Source of the DNA: Liolophura sinensis
Lineage: Eukaryota; Mollusca; Polyplacophora; Chitonida; Chitonidae
Direction: 5' to 3'
DNA length: 64,000 bases
Assembly: GCF_032854445.1 (NCBI RefSeq)
Contig: NC_088300.1
Coordinates: 58,070,984-58,134,983 of the forward strand
A program made the translations under genes and the position numbers. The number at the start of each line of letters is the position of its first letter. The first letter of the stretch is position 1. Under the pieces are notes generated by a model. It was not told the DNA's origin, did no database searches, and was given only the letters and a program-made list of their open reading frames with translations. Positions 1 to 11,711 of this stretch are shown piece after piece.

Positions 1-575
1 CTTTGCCCCTGCCAAGCTGGCTGCACAGATAAACATGAATTATTGCCCGTTATGACGTAATATAACGGTATATCATTGCGAATTAACACAGACATGAAAT
101 CAGCGATATATTTTATGCACAGGGTGGTTTATTAAAGAAAGTAACTCTGTTCACAATTAATGTGAATGAGATTGGCTGAGTAATATCTCCCGGACTTTCT
201 CTCTCCCATTAAGATTGAGCTGAGAAAGAACACATACATCAGACCACGTAATCGAGTAATAAGCTGTTACAAGGGTATAATCAGCAAGTACGTGGTTTAC
301 GGCGGCCACGTCTCGGAATCTAATGGCTGACAGCAGGCTGTAAATTTCTCTCATGAGAAATCACTTACCACGTAACATCCTTATCTAACAAACCACGAGA
401 AAACCGTCCAACAGGCGTCGGATTGTAACGGAGTTGTCACGGAGGATAAAAAAAGAAGATAGAAATAAGCCATACCAAGCCATAGGTACTGACAAGTAGC
501 CCTGGCAGCCATTAAGAAACTTTTAAGGCCTTGACCAATCACAGTCCCGGAAAACGTTACGTGACTGTTTGGGCG

Positions 576-614
576 TGACGTCACATCAATTACCAGTGGA
601 TAGACAGATATAAG
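576..614 (+). promoter_or_regulatory. CRE-like palindrome followed by TATAAG
   Basis: TGACGTCA, the full cAMP-response-element palindrome, lies at 576-583 and TATAAG at 609-614. The order and spacing would suit a plus-strand core promoter, but no gene downstream supports it. Both motifs are short enough to occur by chance. Confidence 0.15.
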
Positions 615-1049
615 CGGAATAAATCGGATTTTAATGTGTTGAAATGAAACATATTATTCCTACTGGACCTCATTCATTTTATGTGGAAATGAGAACGGCT
701 ACCCGTTCCACAATGCCCACAATGTGAACTGGCCACAAAGCCGCCTCGTGACATGAAGCCTTTCCCCGAGAATGAGAAGATATCGAGATATAATATTTCT
801 TTATTGAAGGCAGATTTATTAAGTAGAAGTCTTGACAACATTGACAGAACAGAATCTGTTCCTAATGGTGACGCTCTGCTATGTTCGGTACATATCCTGA
901 TGTCTACAGCAAGCTAATTTTGACACAGATTGCAGGCCGAGTGGAAAAGGACCACTGCGACACGAGGCTGTGTCTAGGAAACTCACAATGTTAAACTGTC
1001 AAAAGAAACATCGGCCGGAGCAGAGCTAAATTAATAAAATGTGTATCTT

Positions 1050-1081
1050 AAGGCGGCTTGTTACTTTGAATTTTCTGGCCG

Positions 1082-1147
<66 letters not shown>

Positions 1148-1615
1148 GTGTGTGCTAGTAAGGTGGCTTATCAAGCTGTTTTATCAGTAACGTTAGTTGA
1201 TCGGTTAACTTTTTAGCGAAGAAACTTCCATTTCACAACAGTAGTCATCTTTATACAAGGGAAATCATTTTTATGAGGAAATCGTTTGTTTTTTTGCAAG
1301 AAAATTATTTTTTCACATGAAAAATACGCGTTGGAAATATTTTTCATGTGAAAATAATTTCCTCGCAGAAAAATAATTTCCTCTTAAAAAAAATTAATTT
1401 TCTCGAAAAAATAATTTCCTCGTGATAAACAATTTCCTATGTGAAAAAAATGAATGCGTTTGTGACAGAGAATTTTATTCGTTAAAAGTAATTTTCTGTG
1501 CAAACCGATCAACTAACTTTACTAATAAACAGATTGATAAGCCGGTTAACTAGTAAGTATATGTAGGAAAATGGCCAAAAATTCGAAGGAAATTACCTGG
1601 CATTAATAAGCCACC
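1050..1615. mobile_element. Foldback/MITE-like element with nested inverted repeats
   Basis: The outer arms (about 1051-1083 and 1567-1615) are inverted copies: GGCGGCTTGTTAC...TTTTCTGGCC on the left, and the complement of GGCCAAAAATTCGAAGG...AAGCCACCGC on the right. The inner arms (1156-1208 and 1503-1555) are inverted copies of about 50 bases around TTAGTTGATCGGTT and GGTGGCTTATCAA. The centre is a third palindrome (about 1303-1326 and 1339-1360, TTCACATGAAAAATA). Between the outer and inner left arms sits a TA microsatellite. There is no coding capacity. The whole could fold into one long hairpin, as in non-autonomous foldback DNA elements. No clear target duplication was identified. Confidence 0.7.
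1082..1144. repeat. TA microsatellite, about 30 units
   Basis: An uninterrupted run of alternating T and A inside the left arm of the foldback element. It is absent from the right arm, so it arose or expanded after the element formed, or the element inserted next to it. Confidence 0.95.
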
Positions 1616-2824
1616 GCAGTCTCTAGTGCTTTTTTGTATTTTAATGCATTGAATTATCATACCCAGTTACATACACTTACTTCATGTTAACTATAAAATA
1701 TCCCTGAGATGGAATAAAACGCCAATGGAATGTGTAAGTAAAGTACATAAAACCAAGCATGTAGCTCTGTCCAAGAGGCAGATGAAGTCCTAAGCATAAA
1801 GACTGGAAAAAGTAGCAGTGAAGCTCATAAATGAGCTCATTGGTTAAACATAGGCATTTATTTACCACAGTTTGACATTTCTTTGTAGTCTAATTTGTGG
1901 TTTATTGTCACAGCTTGTGACAACGCTTGTATGGTATCTGTGCTACGTTGACATGAATGACAGATAGTATAGGCCTACATATAGCCAGACGCAAATATTT
2001 AATGACATTTCAATTACCAGTTCAGGCCGGTAAGTAAGTAAAATGGGAACAAGGAATGGTTTATTTCAGGTTGCTTTAGACGCCAGTCGTTTAGCTGACC
2101 AGTGTATGAAGACAAACGACACCTTTTCTTGCTTGTGGGTGATCAATAACAGACAGTTCACTCCCTACTAGACAGACGGAGTGATCCGACGGACAATCGC
2201 ATCAAGCCAGACCGGACAGGTCATTCTCTAAGCGACTGAATCACGACACTGCCGCGTACGTACGCCACTCTGGGGATAGACATTTGGGGTGCAGTAAATC
2301 GCGTATTCTTTATGGACTTCGGAGAAGAAAATCATCGATTTATTTGAGAAACATTATTGGTTAAGGAGAGAAATATGACGATCAAAGGCTATTCAATATC
2401 TCAGAAGAAAATTTCAGGGTGATTGATAACATCTGTGTCCCTGCTGTTTTATATATATATATATATAACAAAGGTCACCAACATAACAGAGAACCTTTCA
2501 GGCGTACTGGAATAACTGAAACTGTAGCGCCTATTTATTCCTGCTTTTGCAAAGACGCTTTGTGGACAAACTGGTTAAGTATTACTTATTCATTACAAGT
2601 GAACAATGGTGGGTTGGGCTTGGACCCGAGTTACTTTTGCGCTGAAAATTGTTCAATTTTAGCACATTCTCCAGTGAATCATCGCGGTTATGAACGGGTA
2701 ACGATTCGCATATAGCGACATGTAGTTCGATCAATCATCCGATGCTATGGAGGCAAGACTGTGTTATCCACAAACTGTTCTGCATGTGGACCTTCTGTTG
2801 TCCCTTCTGTAGGCCTTTCTGGGC
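1616..2824. other. Non-coding stretch
   Basis: No gene recognised. A short alternating AT run lies at 2451-2467. The segment 2160-2330 is less AT-rich, but no promoter motif or open frame supports a gene. Confidence 0.5.
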
Positions 2825-3195
2825 GTGAGCTGACTACGTTTTGACTTTTTCTTGAGCATTCGTTGACTGCGTTTTTGCCTCTGTACTGGACATGTTCAGA
2901 GCTTTTGGCTATGCACCGGACATGAGTTCACTGAGTTTTGACTGTGCTGAGCACGAATTTTCTGCGTTTTGACTCAGTACTGAGCAGGAATTGGCTACGT
3001 TTTAACTGGGCATAGTTGCCATGAGTCCACTGCAGTTTGATTCTGTGTACTGGACATGAGATCTGCATTTTGGCTCTGTACTGGACATGAGTTCATTGCG
3101 TTTTGACTCTGTGCAGGGTTCACTGCGTATTTTCTCTGCACAGGGCTCGAGTATTAGTTCACTCTGCATTTACCAAGCATGTGCTCACTGCCTTT
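2825..3195 (+). repeat. Degenerate minisatellite, unit about 30-45 bp
   Basis: Repeated variants of TGCGTTTTGACTCTGTACTG followed by GACATGAGTTCAC recur about nine times with variable spacing and many substitutions. The short open frame over its 3' part (3087-3323) is a by-product of the repeat. An old, decayed tandem array. Confidence 0.75.
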
Positions 3196-4640
3196 CGTCC
3201 AACATTCTTAGATGCCTTAAATACTGTCATACAGCTATCTTCATGCACACGATTTCAAGCTTCACAATAAAAACTTCACAACAAGTTTTAAATACAGTAA
3301 TACTATACCCTTCTCCAAAGTGAGTAAATATAAAAGAAATTGTCAGTTACAGATAAAACGAAGATGACAAATTGCTAAGTTGGCCTACAATGTAGGCAAA
3401 TATACACCTCCCAGTGGACACAGTCTACCCTAAATCCACTTCCAAATATCCTCTCTAGGGTATACACTGGAATTATCACTACATACTATTTATTTGGATG
3501 ATCCCAAGGGTGTGATTTGCCCATGATAACTACCATGGTTTTAGTTCTTTGGTTGGAGATCAAAATTTATGTTAATAGCAGGCCTAAATAAACCTAAATA
3601 AGTCCCACCGGACAAATACCGCCCTGTACTCTTGTAGGTTACAGTCAAGAAACTATGCAAAAGAACACAGTTCAGAATGCCTAGGCTCAGTACTGGCCAT
3701 TCGTGCCTGTGCCAATTATTTTCTCCATCAAGACGCTTCTAGGAAATGGCACATCAAGCAGCAGCTTTGGGAGATAATTCGTCTTATTATTGACTGCTGT
3801 GACAGCTTTTATTGCCCGTCGCAGTCTATGAATTATATTACCAGTCATGCTCGCATATTTGTAAAACTGTAATGTAAAAGATTCATAAACAATGCATGAG
3901 AAACGACAGTTGTCATTGACGTCCGTGGTGTAAAGACAATGCAGTACGGAAGCCTGTCGGTGCTAAACTGAAGTAAACGCGAAGCTAATTCGTTTAAATT
4001 CGTTATGTTTTATACGAACAGACAAGTTGTTAACGCCTGTTTGCACATTTTCGACTCTGTTCAAGTGTGAGTGCCGATCGTAATCTGTGTACCTTCTATG
4101 TGAAAGTTAAACTGTCAGAAAATGCAACTAAAGGACAAAAGAACAATACATTGCAGTTTTTCAATAATATAATAGACAGAATTAATGTGTTTGTTAAAAA
4201 AATCTGCATAAATTTCTACTCCCAGGACGGGTTCTACGACCAAGGGTTAATACTATAATACTGCTGTGTATATTGGGCTTCCTACAGATAACTTGTTGGT
4301 CGTTACAAGCTGAATGTCAAAACAAAGCCTGAAGCTCATCACTCATCGGGTCACCTCACGGGCTATATTCATAGCAAACCATCTGTAATCGTGCTATGTA
4401 TATTAATATTCGTATATTAATACAGCCTCGCAGATATCTAATATCACTAATATTTCAGCATACTGAATGTTCATCCACTAAATGAGGGATCACAACGTGT
4501 AAAGGGTGGCAGCTGAATGGACTGTGACCTGAGACTAGAGAAAATATTTCTTTTAGGAAGAAAATTTGAGAGGTGATGTCTTTTTCCTGTTGTCGGTATG
4601 TACTTCAAAAACTAATTTTTTAATCATGACAGAATATATT
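3196..4640. other. Non-coding stretch
   Basis: Nothing recognised: short frames only, no repeat structure beyond small AT palindromes around 4399-4425. Confidence 0.5.
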
Positions 4641-4781
4641 ATTTATTCATTTATTATTTATTTGATTAGTGTTTTACGCCGTACTCAAGAACATTTCACT
4701 TATATCAGCATTATGGTGGGAGGTAACCGGGCAGAGCCCGGGGGGAAACTCACGACCATCTGCAGGTTGGTGGTAGACCCA
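4641..4781 (-). mobile_element. SINE, AATA-tailed family (5'-truncated)
   Basis: On the minus strand the copy ends in GAGTACGGCGTAAAAC and an AT-rich tail (TTTATTTGATTAGTG on the plus strand). It retains the GGTGGGAGG...GGGCAGAGCCCGG body but stops before the tRNA-like head. A short internal deletion removes the ACGGCGGCC segment present in fuller copies. Confidence 0.85.
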
Positions 4782-7700
4782 GAATGTATTATGTTTAAGC
4801 TATAAACTTTTATATGTTAAATATGATAGACATGTTTTGTTATTCCAACAGAATGCATGTGTTGGTTTAACGGAATATTGAGTTGTCCATAACACAAATT
4901 ATGTTTAGTCATATTATGAAGAAAACATATTATATCAAATACGACAGATTTGTTTGTAGGGTGTATGAAATCAGCTATTCGGCAATTGGCGAATAACGCA
5001 TCCAGGGATAATCTCATGGAACGCAAGAATGAATACAAAACCATGGAGAAAACTGATATTATTTAATGTGTTCGCCAACCACTTTCTGTGTAATTCACAA
5101 TAAATATAGTAACTCAGTTGTGGGCAATGCTTTATAATGCCGTACTCGATCATTTTTCGCTTATACGATGACAGTCTGTTTTAGAAACTAACGGTATTAG
5201 CAAAAAGATTCATAATATTACCCATTTCTACTTTGAAAAAAAATCTACGAGGTACATGACTGTATCTTGTTAAGCTTATTCGTCTTTAAGAGCTTGGCTA
5301 GACGCTTTATAATGTTATCCAATTCTACTTATTCTGTCTTCCAGATCCTAACAATATCACACTTTGCTTAATCTACATGTCATATGTCATAGGAAAATGC
5401 TGCATGCTTCCGTTTTGGCTTGTGTTGATATATATGATGGCTTATTTATGGTGTGCGGAATGTATATTTCTTCTTACTATAGACATAGTTTTGTTAATGA
5501 AATGAATCACTAAATCAATGAATAAATGAATAAATTTTATTTCTTCTCATAGTCATCGAAAGGACAGAGGATAAAATTGTTATTTTTAAAAACAGTGTGT
5601 ATCTTCGGAATGAACAAATCTTTGATTACTTGTTTGTAAACTCACTGACGTGAATTGTTAACACAAGGGAGACAACTATTCATTAACACTTCGTTTACCA
5701 GTGTTGTCCCTTGGAATATTTCTTGGATCATACATGGTATACCATAAATGTTAACAGACAAGTTTGATGTCGAGGTGAATTAGAGGAAATCATCCACGGT
5801 AGTGTTACAGATACAATGAATATATTGGATGTAAACCATATTTGTTTTCTAAAGCGGGTGTACTTGTAGATGTACTTAAATGATTAATTACATTAAAGGA
5901 TTAAAATTCTAATTTCTTAATATACAGTGAAGGATTCACTGTGATCCGTCATATAAAGTCAAGTATCCCGTAAAGTCTACATAAAGTAAAAACTACATTT
6001 TTTCCTACCATGAAACTCTACAAAGATCCGGGTGGGTGATAAGATGTGGCGTCAAGTCATTTAGGTGCAGCCCGAAAGGGCACCGTTTTTTTTTATCCCG
6101 CATTGAGACTCTATTTGGTGTTTCAAAAATTCTAAATAAAATAGATTTGATTCAAATCTGCACGGCGTTTTGAATGACAATGGCTTTGCCACGTCGTTTA
6201 TGTTCACTTTAAGCAAAAAAAAAACGCTGTTCTGCGTGACCGGCCTGAACCGTATCCATCTAACAGGATATAATTGTTGTGTAAAGATTTACGATGCATC
6301 TCACTGTCGAACAGACTTGTCTCCCCTTTTCCGCAGTTCGCGGCCTTTAAGTGTTACACGAGCGCAATAATTTTCCTTACCATCTATGTAGTAAATTGAC
6401 TTTCGGGAAGGTTCCATGCCATACCACCACATGCGGCTTGCACCTTTCTTTTCTGCACGTCAGGAGATCAACCTCATAAGTGCAGTCATAACCTGCGATG
6501 GGTACTAACACTTGTTATTAAAAACAGATAAAATTTAATGTATTTTAACTCGGTGCAAAATAACAGTGCCGAAATTAATAGTGCATTAACAACCCAAAAC
6601 GTCCCCTTGGTAGTACTAACCACTCTGTGTCCATTCACCTTTCACTTCGGAGGCAAATCTTGCACACAGTTTTCTGAGAGCATGTGTAACATTAAGTACA
6701 GGCAAAACCAAATGGTGAATGAAATGAAGTGGCAAATCTGTTCGGGAAAAGAAGACAGACATGGAGAAACATTGTTGTTCAATGGTAGGTGAAGGGTCAA
6801 AAATCGCAATGAAGGTCGGTAACAGACAATGAAACCCCGGAAGAATAGACTTATTTATATCATTGGACTTGTCGAAGCGATTGGTCATTAACCACTAGAG
6901 TAGGCCAGATGGTATTTTGCCCGTGTCACAAGAGCTGAGAATGTGGAGGGCATGGGTCAGAAAAAGTTAACGTGTTACTAAAGCTGAAAAACAAAATCGG
7001 GTTTGGGCTAGAAGCCAGATATATACAGGTTAAAGTCAGCTTTTTGGGATAGCCGGTACAAGTTCAGAGCAGACACAAATAGTAAGTTGAATGTACAAAC
7101 TGTAGTCATAACCTTTGGAACAGTCAATGTGCTGGCATAAGCAGTAAATTTGTTTTGACACAAGTGATATGATATATATGGTATCCAAAAGTTGAGACAA
7201 TAAATTTGAAAAATACGGCAACACAAAACTATAAAAGTTTTGTGGATCTACCTTACAAGTGGCATTTGAGGTCATTTTTCCAAACCCTGCAGTGCACTGT
7301 GATACTTAGTTAACATGAAAGGCTGTTTGAGGTGAAACGTCAAATGATTAGTTTTCACAGATATGTAGCGAGTTTAAAGTTTCCCATTACAGTTGCTTGA
7401 TTTCGCCAGGTAGATGAATTTTCATACTGGACAGACGGTTAATCATTTTCACAGATTAGTCTAATGTGACTAAAGACATCTTAGGGAAAATTTCAGAGTT
7501 CAAATAGCAAAAAATGGGAATCCGGACTGTGATACTATATGCTGCAGAAAAACAGGAATAACACTGGAATATCTTACAATAAATAACGAATGATGTGTAG
7601 CTGTATTTTATGAGCAGATAAACACATTAAAGTCGGCATGTCTGTCACAAACTAGTGAGTCAGTGATAGAACATCAAACCCTCAGTCCACGTTTCTGAAG

Positions 7701-7801
7701 TTTTTAATTTTACAACAAGTTGTACGAAAATATAACAGAGAATCAAGAGTAACTGTAATTGTGTCTAGTTCCACCTAAACCGCTGAGTGCTGTATCTTCA
7801 T
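4782..7801. other. Non-coding stretch
   Basis: No gene or repeat recognised. Open frames are all under 100 codons and overlap on both strands, as expected by chance. Confidence 0.5.
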
Positions 7802-8112
7802 CGGGTTGATAAAGACAGTCAATTTGGATAAATGAAGAGTTGCAGTCAAAGCGTAACTGAGATGCATATTTTGACTAACGACAACTTATTAACTATCAAG
7901 GCACAAGATTTTGATATTGATTTAATTGTATCGCCTAGAACACTCCTTCCACCTTTTAAAAATTGTTGACTGCTACTATTTGCGTGAATCCGTCCTTACA
8001 TCTTACTTTGTACTTTCTTCTTTGTTTGGTGAATGTTGTTGTGGAAATTGGTTATTTCCCGTTACTGAGCCTTATCATCCATTATGACTGACGGCTGGTG
8101 TACCAATGTCTC
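7802..8112 (+). repeat. Dispersed direct repeat, copy 1 (partner 13620-13955)
   Basis: Shares with 13620-13955 the ordered blocks AGTTGCAG-TCAAAGCGTA-CTGA, TTAACGACAACTTAT-like, GTTGTTGTGGAAATT-like and ATTATG-ATGAC...TACCAATGT. Identity is roughly 65-75 percent with indels. No coding capacity and no recognised family; it ends about 150 bases before the Tc1 element. Confidence 0.6.
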
Positions 8113-8263
8113 TTTCAAAGCCTAGGTTTGAAGGCACAATATAATAAAATATAATTAAAGACGAACAACATGTAGAGTAAGAGCAGAACATCGGAGACAG
8201 TGTGATAACTGTCACAAGGTTAATATATTCGAGCTGCATTTTGAGACCGTCAGATTCATTATA

Positions 8264-9315
8264 AACTCTGTCAAAAAAGAAACGCAACCCCCGTATTTTA
8301 GAGATTTTAATATTTAGTTTTAGGACGGCACAACTTTTTTCTTATTGAAGACAGAAGTCAGAAATTTGGCAGAATAATAATCAAGATGGTCATGTTTAAA
8401 ACTGTATTTTCAAAAGTCATCTCACAGACACCAGTTGCTCACCAGGGGGCGTCTTCCTCAGTATCTCGTATGACCACCACGAGCTGCAATCACTGCACGG
8501 CATCTCCTTGGACAAGAACGGATAAGACGCCAGATTCTCTCCTGGGGAATGGCCCTCCACTCCTCCTGTAACGCAACGGCGAGCTGTTGAAGCGTCTGTG
8601 GCGGTGGCTGACGTTGACGCACGTGTCGATCCAGCGTATCCCACAGGTGTTCAATAGGGTTGAGGTCTGGTGATTTAGAGGGCCACGGCAAGACATTGAC
8701 GCTGGAATCCTGCAGAAAGTTCATTGTTGCACGTGCAGTATGAGGCCTGGCGTTGTTCTGTTGAAAAAGCTGTGTCTGTCGGTCAATAATCGGGAGAAGG
8801 TGAGGCTGTAACAAGTGGTTGATGTAACGTTGGGCTGTCAGGTTCCCTGGAACGATCACCAAGTCTGATTTCTGGTTGTACGAGATGGCTCCCCAAACCA
8901 TAACACTGCCTCCGCCAAATCTGTCCACCTGCGGGACGCAGATGGGTGCATGGGTGCAGATGGGTGCAGATGGGTGACGTCTCCTATACACACGCTGTCT
9001 TCCGTCGACGAATGAATGAATAAAATACGAAAGCACATGGGCTTTTATACACCCCCACACTATAACTGCCATTGACATGATTTGCATGTGAATGGTTCTG
9101 TGTGCGACGTCAACAGGGTCAGTCCATGCGTTGTGACGTAATAAGCAATAAAATACACTTAGGAGAGAAAAGGCAGTTGTTTGGATGGTAATCTTCATTA
9201 AAAACGTGTATAATTTCATTACATTTGGCTAAAATTTAGTTTGAAAGCAATAACTTTATTCGAACGAATTTTTGATATCTGAGGACAGGGGTTGCGTTTC
9301 TTTTTTGACAGAGTT
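8264..9315 (-). mobile_element. Internally deleted Tc1-type DNA transposon
   Basis: A 1,052-base element bounded by identical 28-bp terminal inverted repeats (8264-8291 and 9288-9315; outer end AACTCTGTCAAAAAAG) and flanked by TA on both sides (8262-8263 and 9316-9317), the target duplication expected of the Tc1/mariner superfamily. Inside, on the minus strand, is the C-terminal catalytic part of a transposase. Complete Tc1-type elements are usually longer (about 1.3-2.4 kb) and encode an N-terminal helix-turn-helix region, for which there is no room here. The terminal repeats are perfect although the gene is broken, so the copy could have been moved in trans as a non-autonomous element. Confidence 0.93.
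8458..9219 (-). pseudogene. Tc1-like DDE transposase fragment, catalytically dead
   Basis: A 253-codon open frame. From about residue 62 to the end it carries Tc1 landmarks: VDGRQRVYRR (71-80), GGGSVMVWGAIS (102-113), QQNNARPHTA (153-162) and WPSKSPDLNPIEHLWD (179-194). The spacing between residue 155 and E190 is the family's D34E spacing, but residue 155 is N where the family has the second catalytic Asp. The SDESRF-like segment holding the first Asp is replaced by YFIHSF (65-70). About 15 residues near 82-96 are encoded by a short GGGTGCA/GGGTGCAGAT repeat (8942-8977) and look like a microsatellite expansion. The DNA-binding N-terminus is missing; residues 1-60 match nothing I recognise. 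Confidence 0.9.
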
Positions 9316-9317
9316 TA

Positions 9318-10320
9318 TTAAGCTAATCATTGCAGGTATATGCATGCACGAAAGGCAGAGTGGAATAAAGCACTAAAGCTCCTTCGCCTATGGCAAGTTT
9401 CTTTGTCTGTAAAAAGTTATGCTGTATTTTGTGATGCCGTAGCTGAAATTCTAAGAGCTGTGAAAACCTCTTAGTATCCGTCAGATGAGCTGAATGACGA
9501 CTACAATCGGGTCAGGGGAATACCTTTACGACGATAAGTGGACTTACTTTTTTCTGCCTGCGGAAACTTGATTCACCCGAACGATAAGACAACAATATCT
9601 TCAAATCTCCACGTGGTACAGTTAATCAACTCATGGCACTTCTCTAAGCGCACAATTATCGTAAATTGCAAATGCTTGACCATTCAAAATAGGAATTACG
9701 ATCGTAGCGTTGTAATTACTAACAGCTGGGATCTCACGGAGTACTACTAAGCCGATGACAATAGAGATTGATATCAAGGCGAAATTAACCTGCCACAGTA
9801 AATTTTAATTTTGTTCTGTGGCAACGGCGTTTTATTGGCGTTGTTTTATGTTTTGTGGACGTGGTATAAGAAGGCAGGTCAACAACGTGGTTTGCATCAT
9901 CAGCCTTGTTGCCTTTCTCTTTTGTACTTCTCATGACCCAGTTCCACAAAGCCCTTTATAGCGAAATAATGCCGACATTAATGGCTGCTACAGTTTGTCG
10001 TCTTAAAGTTCAAGATCAAGACGACTTCATTTAAATAATAAGGATTCCAATGACTTAAAATGTTTGGAATCTGAATAAATGAAAGAATGCATCAACAATA
10101 ATGAGTGACTTTTATACTAACAAGTAAGTTTGCGTTTCGTTACAATCTCGAAAACAATATCTTCATTATGAAGACTGCAGAATAGACAGCAAGACCAGAA
10201 CAAGGCCGACATCGTGACAGTTGACAAATGTACGTAACCGATGAAATCCGGTCCCTTGCCTTTATGTCTAGTTAGAGTTCATTCTATTATAGTGTATATT
10301 CACACTTAAGTAGTAAAAAT
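9318..10320. other. Non-coding stretch downstream of the Tc1 element
   Basis: Nothing recognised apart from random short frames. Confidence 0.5.
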
Positions 10321-10335
10321 TGCCCCCCCCCCCCC
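10321..10335. repeat. C13 homopolymer
   Basis: Thirteen C residues follow TG at 10321-10322. Length may be unreliable in the assembly. Confidence 0.9.
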
Positions 10336-10635
10336 ACCCACCGCTATTGCATAAGCAGGGTTAGGTTAAAATTCACTGATGTTCAGTGACTAAAATTCAT
10401 TTTAGTAGACAGCAATCACAAGAAAACAATGCAAAAGGACCTGGGCTCGTGTTTAATACCCACTTAAGACTTAAATCATCAATTCGAAGCAAATTTAAGC
10501 AGAATTTAAAAGCAAAACACAGAACAGAAAAGGACTCAAATTGTGCCTGGGGCATTGCTCTGGAGTAAAGAATCAGTGTACCAATTGCAAACTTCTTCGA
10601 GAAAAAAGGTTTGAATTGTTAAGTCAAATCTTAAG

Positions 10636-11080
10636 AGTGAGTGAGTGCTTGGTGTTTAACGTCGAATCTTCAGAGGTTTGATGAATATTGGTACAGGCCA
10701 CAATCCTACACTTCTAAGTAAATGTTGTGTCATCGGGTCTAGCTTGACACCCCAAGGGATGAACTCTGATTAGAAGGTGATCAGGTTGATCGACGGCGCT
10801 CCTGGCGCCACTTCTGGAAGTTGACGTTCTCTGATGACCACTTACAGCAATAACGTGAGAATGTCTGTGGGTCAGTGATTTACACGGGGTACTTCGATTT
10901 CATCCACCTATAAAACTGACTGGAACTATGGTCGCTGATAACGCCAATTTTTGAGCGCGATCTTATCGACTCTGCGGAGAGCCAAGGACGCGGAGAGCAC
11001 GGAAGGCGTGAAGGGCGAACATGCGGAGGTCGCGGTTTTAATAAAACCGTGCCCTCCGCTATGTCGCTAAGGTCAAGGTC
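10636..11080 (-). mobile_element. SINE-like repeat with CACTCACT tail
   Basis: On the minus strand the 3' end reads GACGTTAAACACCAAGCACT followed by CACTCACTC, nearly the same tail as the SINE at 16020-16386. The body is different and GC-rich, with a CGGTTTTA/TAAAACCG hairpin near 11033-11049 and the segment GGTGGATGAAATCGAAG near 10890. The 5' boundary is uncertain. It appears to be a separate family using the same 3' module. Confidence 0.55.
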
Positions 11081-11381
11081 GAGATGGACACCATCCAGAC
11101 ACCACCTTAAATGTCGAAAATTCTTCAGTATGACCATCCAAAAATTTCCAAGCAGTATTAGCCACAGCATAATGGAAGGCCATGTTAGACGTAACAGTTA
11201 AGCCTCTTGACTCTAGAGACCTTAGATACTTTATGGCACAACGTCGATACAAAGACACAACAACAAAGAGACAAAAAACAGACAACAATAGGAAACATCA
11301 GAAAAGAAAGAAAACAGTCAATATTTGGTGAGCTTCGTCGTCATAGAGAGCGAAAGGTGAAGTTATCTTGCTAAAATTTCA

Positions 11382-11632
11382 ATTTATTTATTTATTTGAT
11401 TGGTGTTTTACGCCGTACTCAAGAATATTTCACTTATACGACGGCGGCCAGCATTATGGTGGGTGGAAACCGGGCAGAGCCCTGGGGAAACCCACAACCA
11501 TCCGCAGGTTACTGCCAGACCTTCCCACTTACGGCCGGAGAGGAAGCCAGTCTGAGCTGTACTTGAACTCACAGTGACCGCATTGGTGAGAGACTCCTGG
11601 GTCATTACGCCGCGCTATCGCGCTAACCAACT
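11382..11632 (-). mobile_element. SINE, AATA-tailed family, nearly full length
   Basis: Read on the minus strand it runs from a tRNA-like head (TTGGTTAGCGCGATAGCGC, an A-box-like segment, then GAGTTCAAGT as B-box) through a body containing GGGTTTCCCCAGGGCTCTGC and ends in GAGTACGGCGTAAAACACC plus an AATAAATAAAT tail. This is one of the most complete copies in the window and the best internal reference for the family. Confidence 0.9.
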
Positions 11633-11692
11633 CTAAAACTTCAAAGTTTATCCCCAAGTACTATAGCTGCAACCTTTAAACCATTAAACCAT

Positions 11693-11711
11693 GGGGGGGG
11701 GGGGGGGGGGG
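11693..11711. repeat. G19 homopolymer
   Basis: Nineteen consecutive G residues. A quadruplex-capable tract, and a likely source of sequencing-length error. Confidence 0.9.

Noticed and set aside
8386-8696. Extra short frames within the Tc1 element on both strands
   Set aside because: They are alternative-frame shadows of the transposase remnant.
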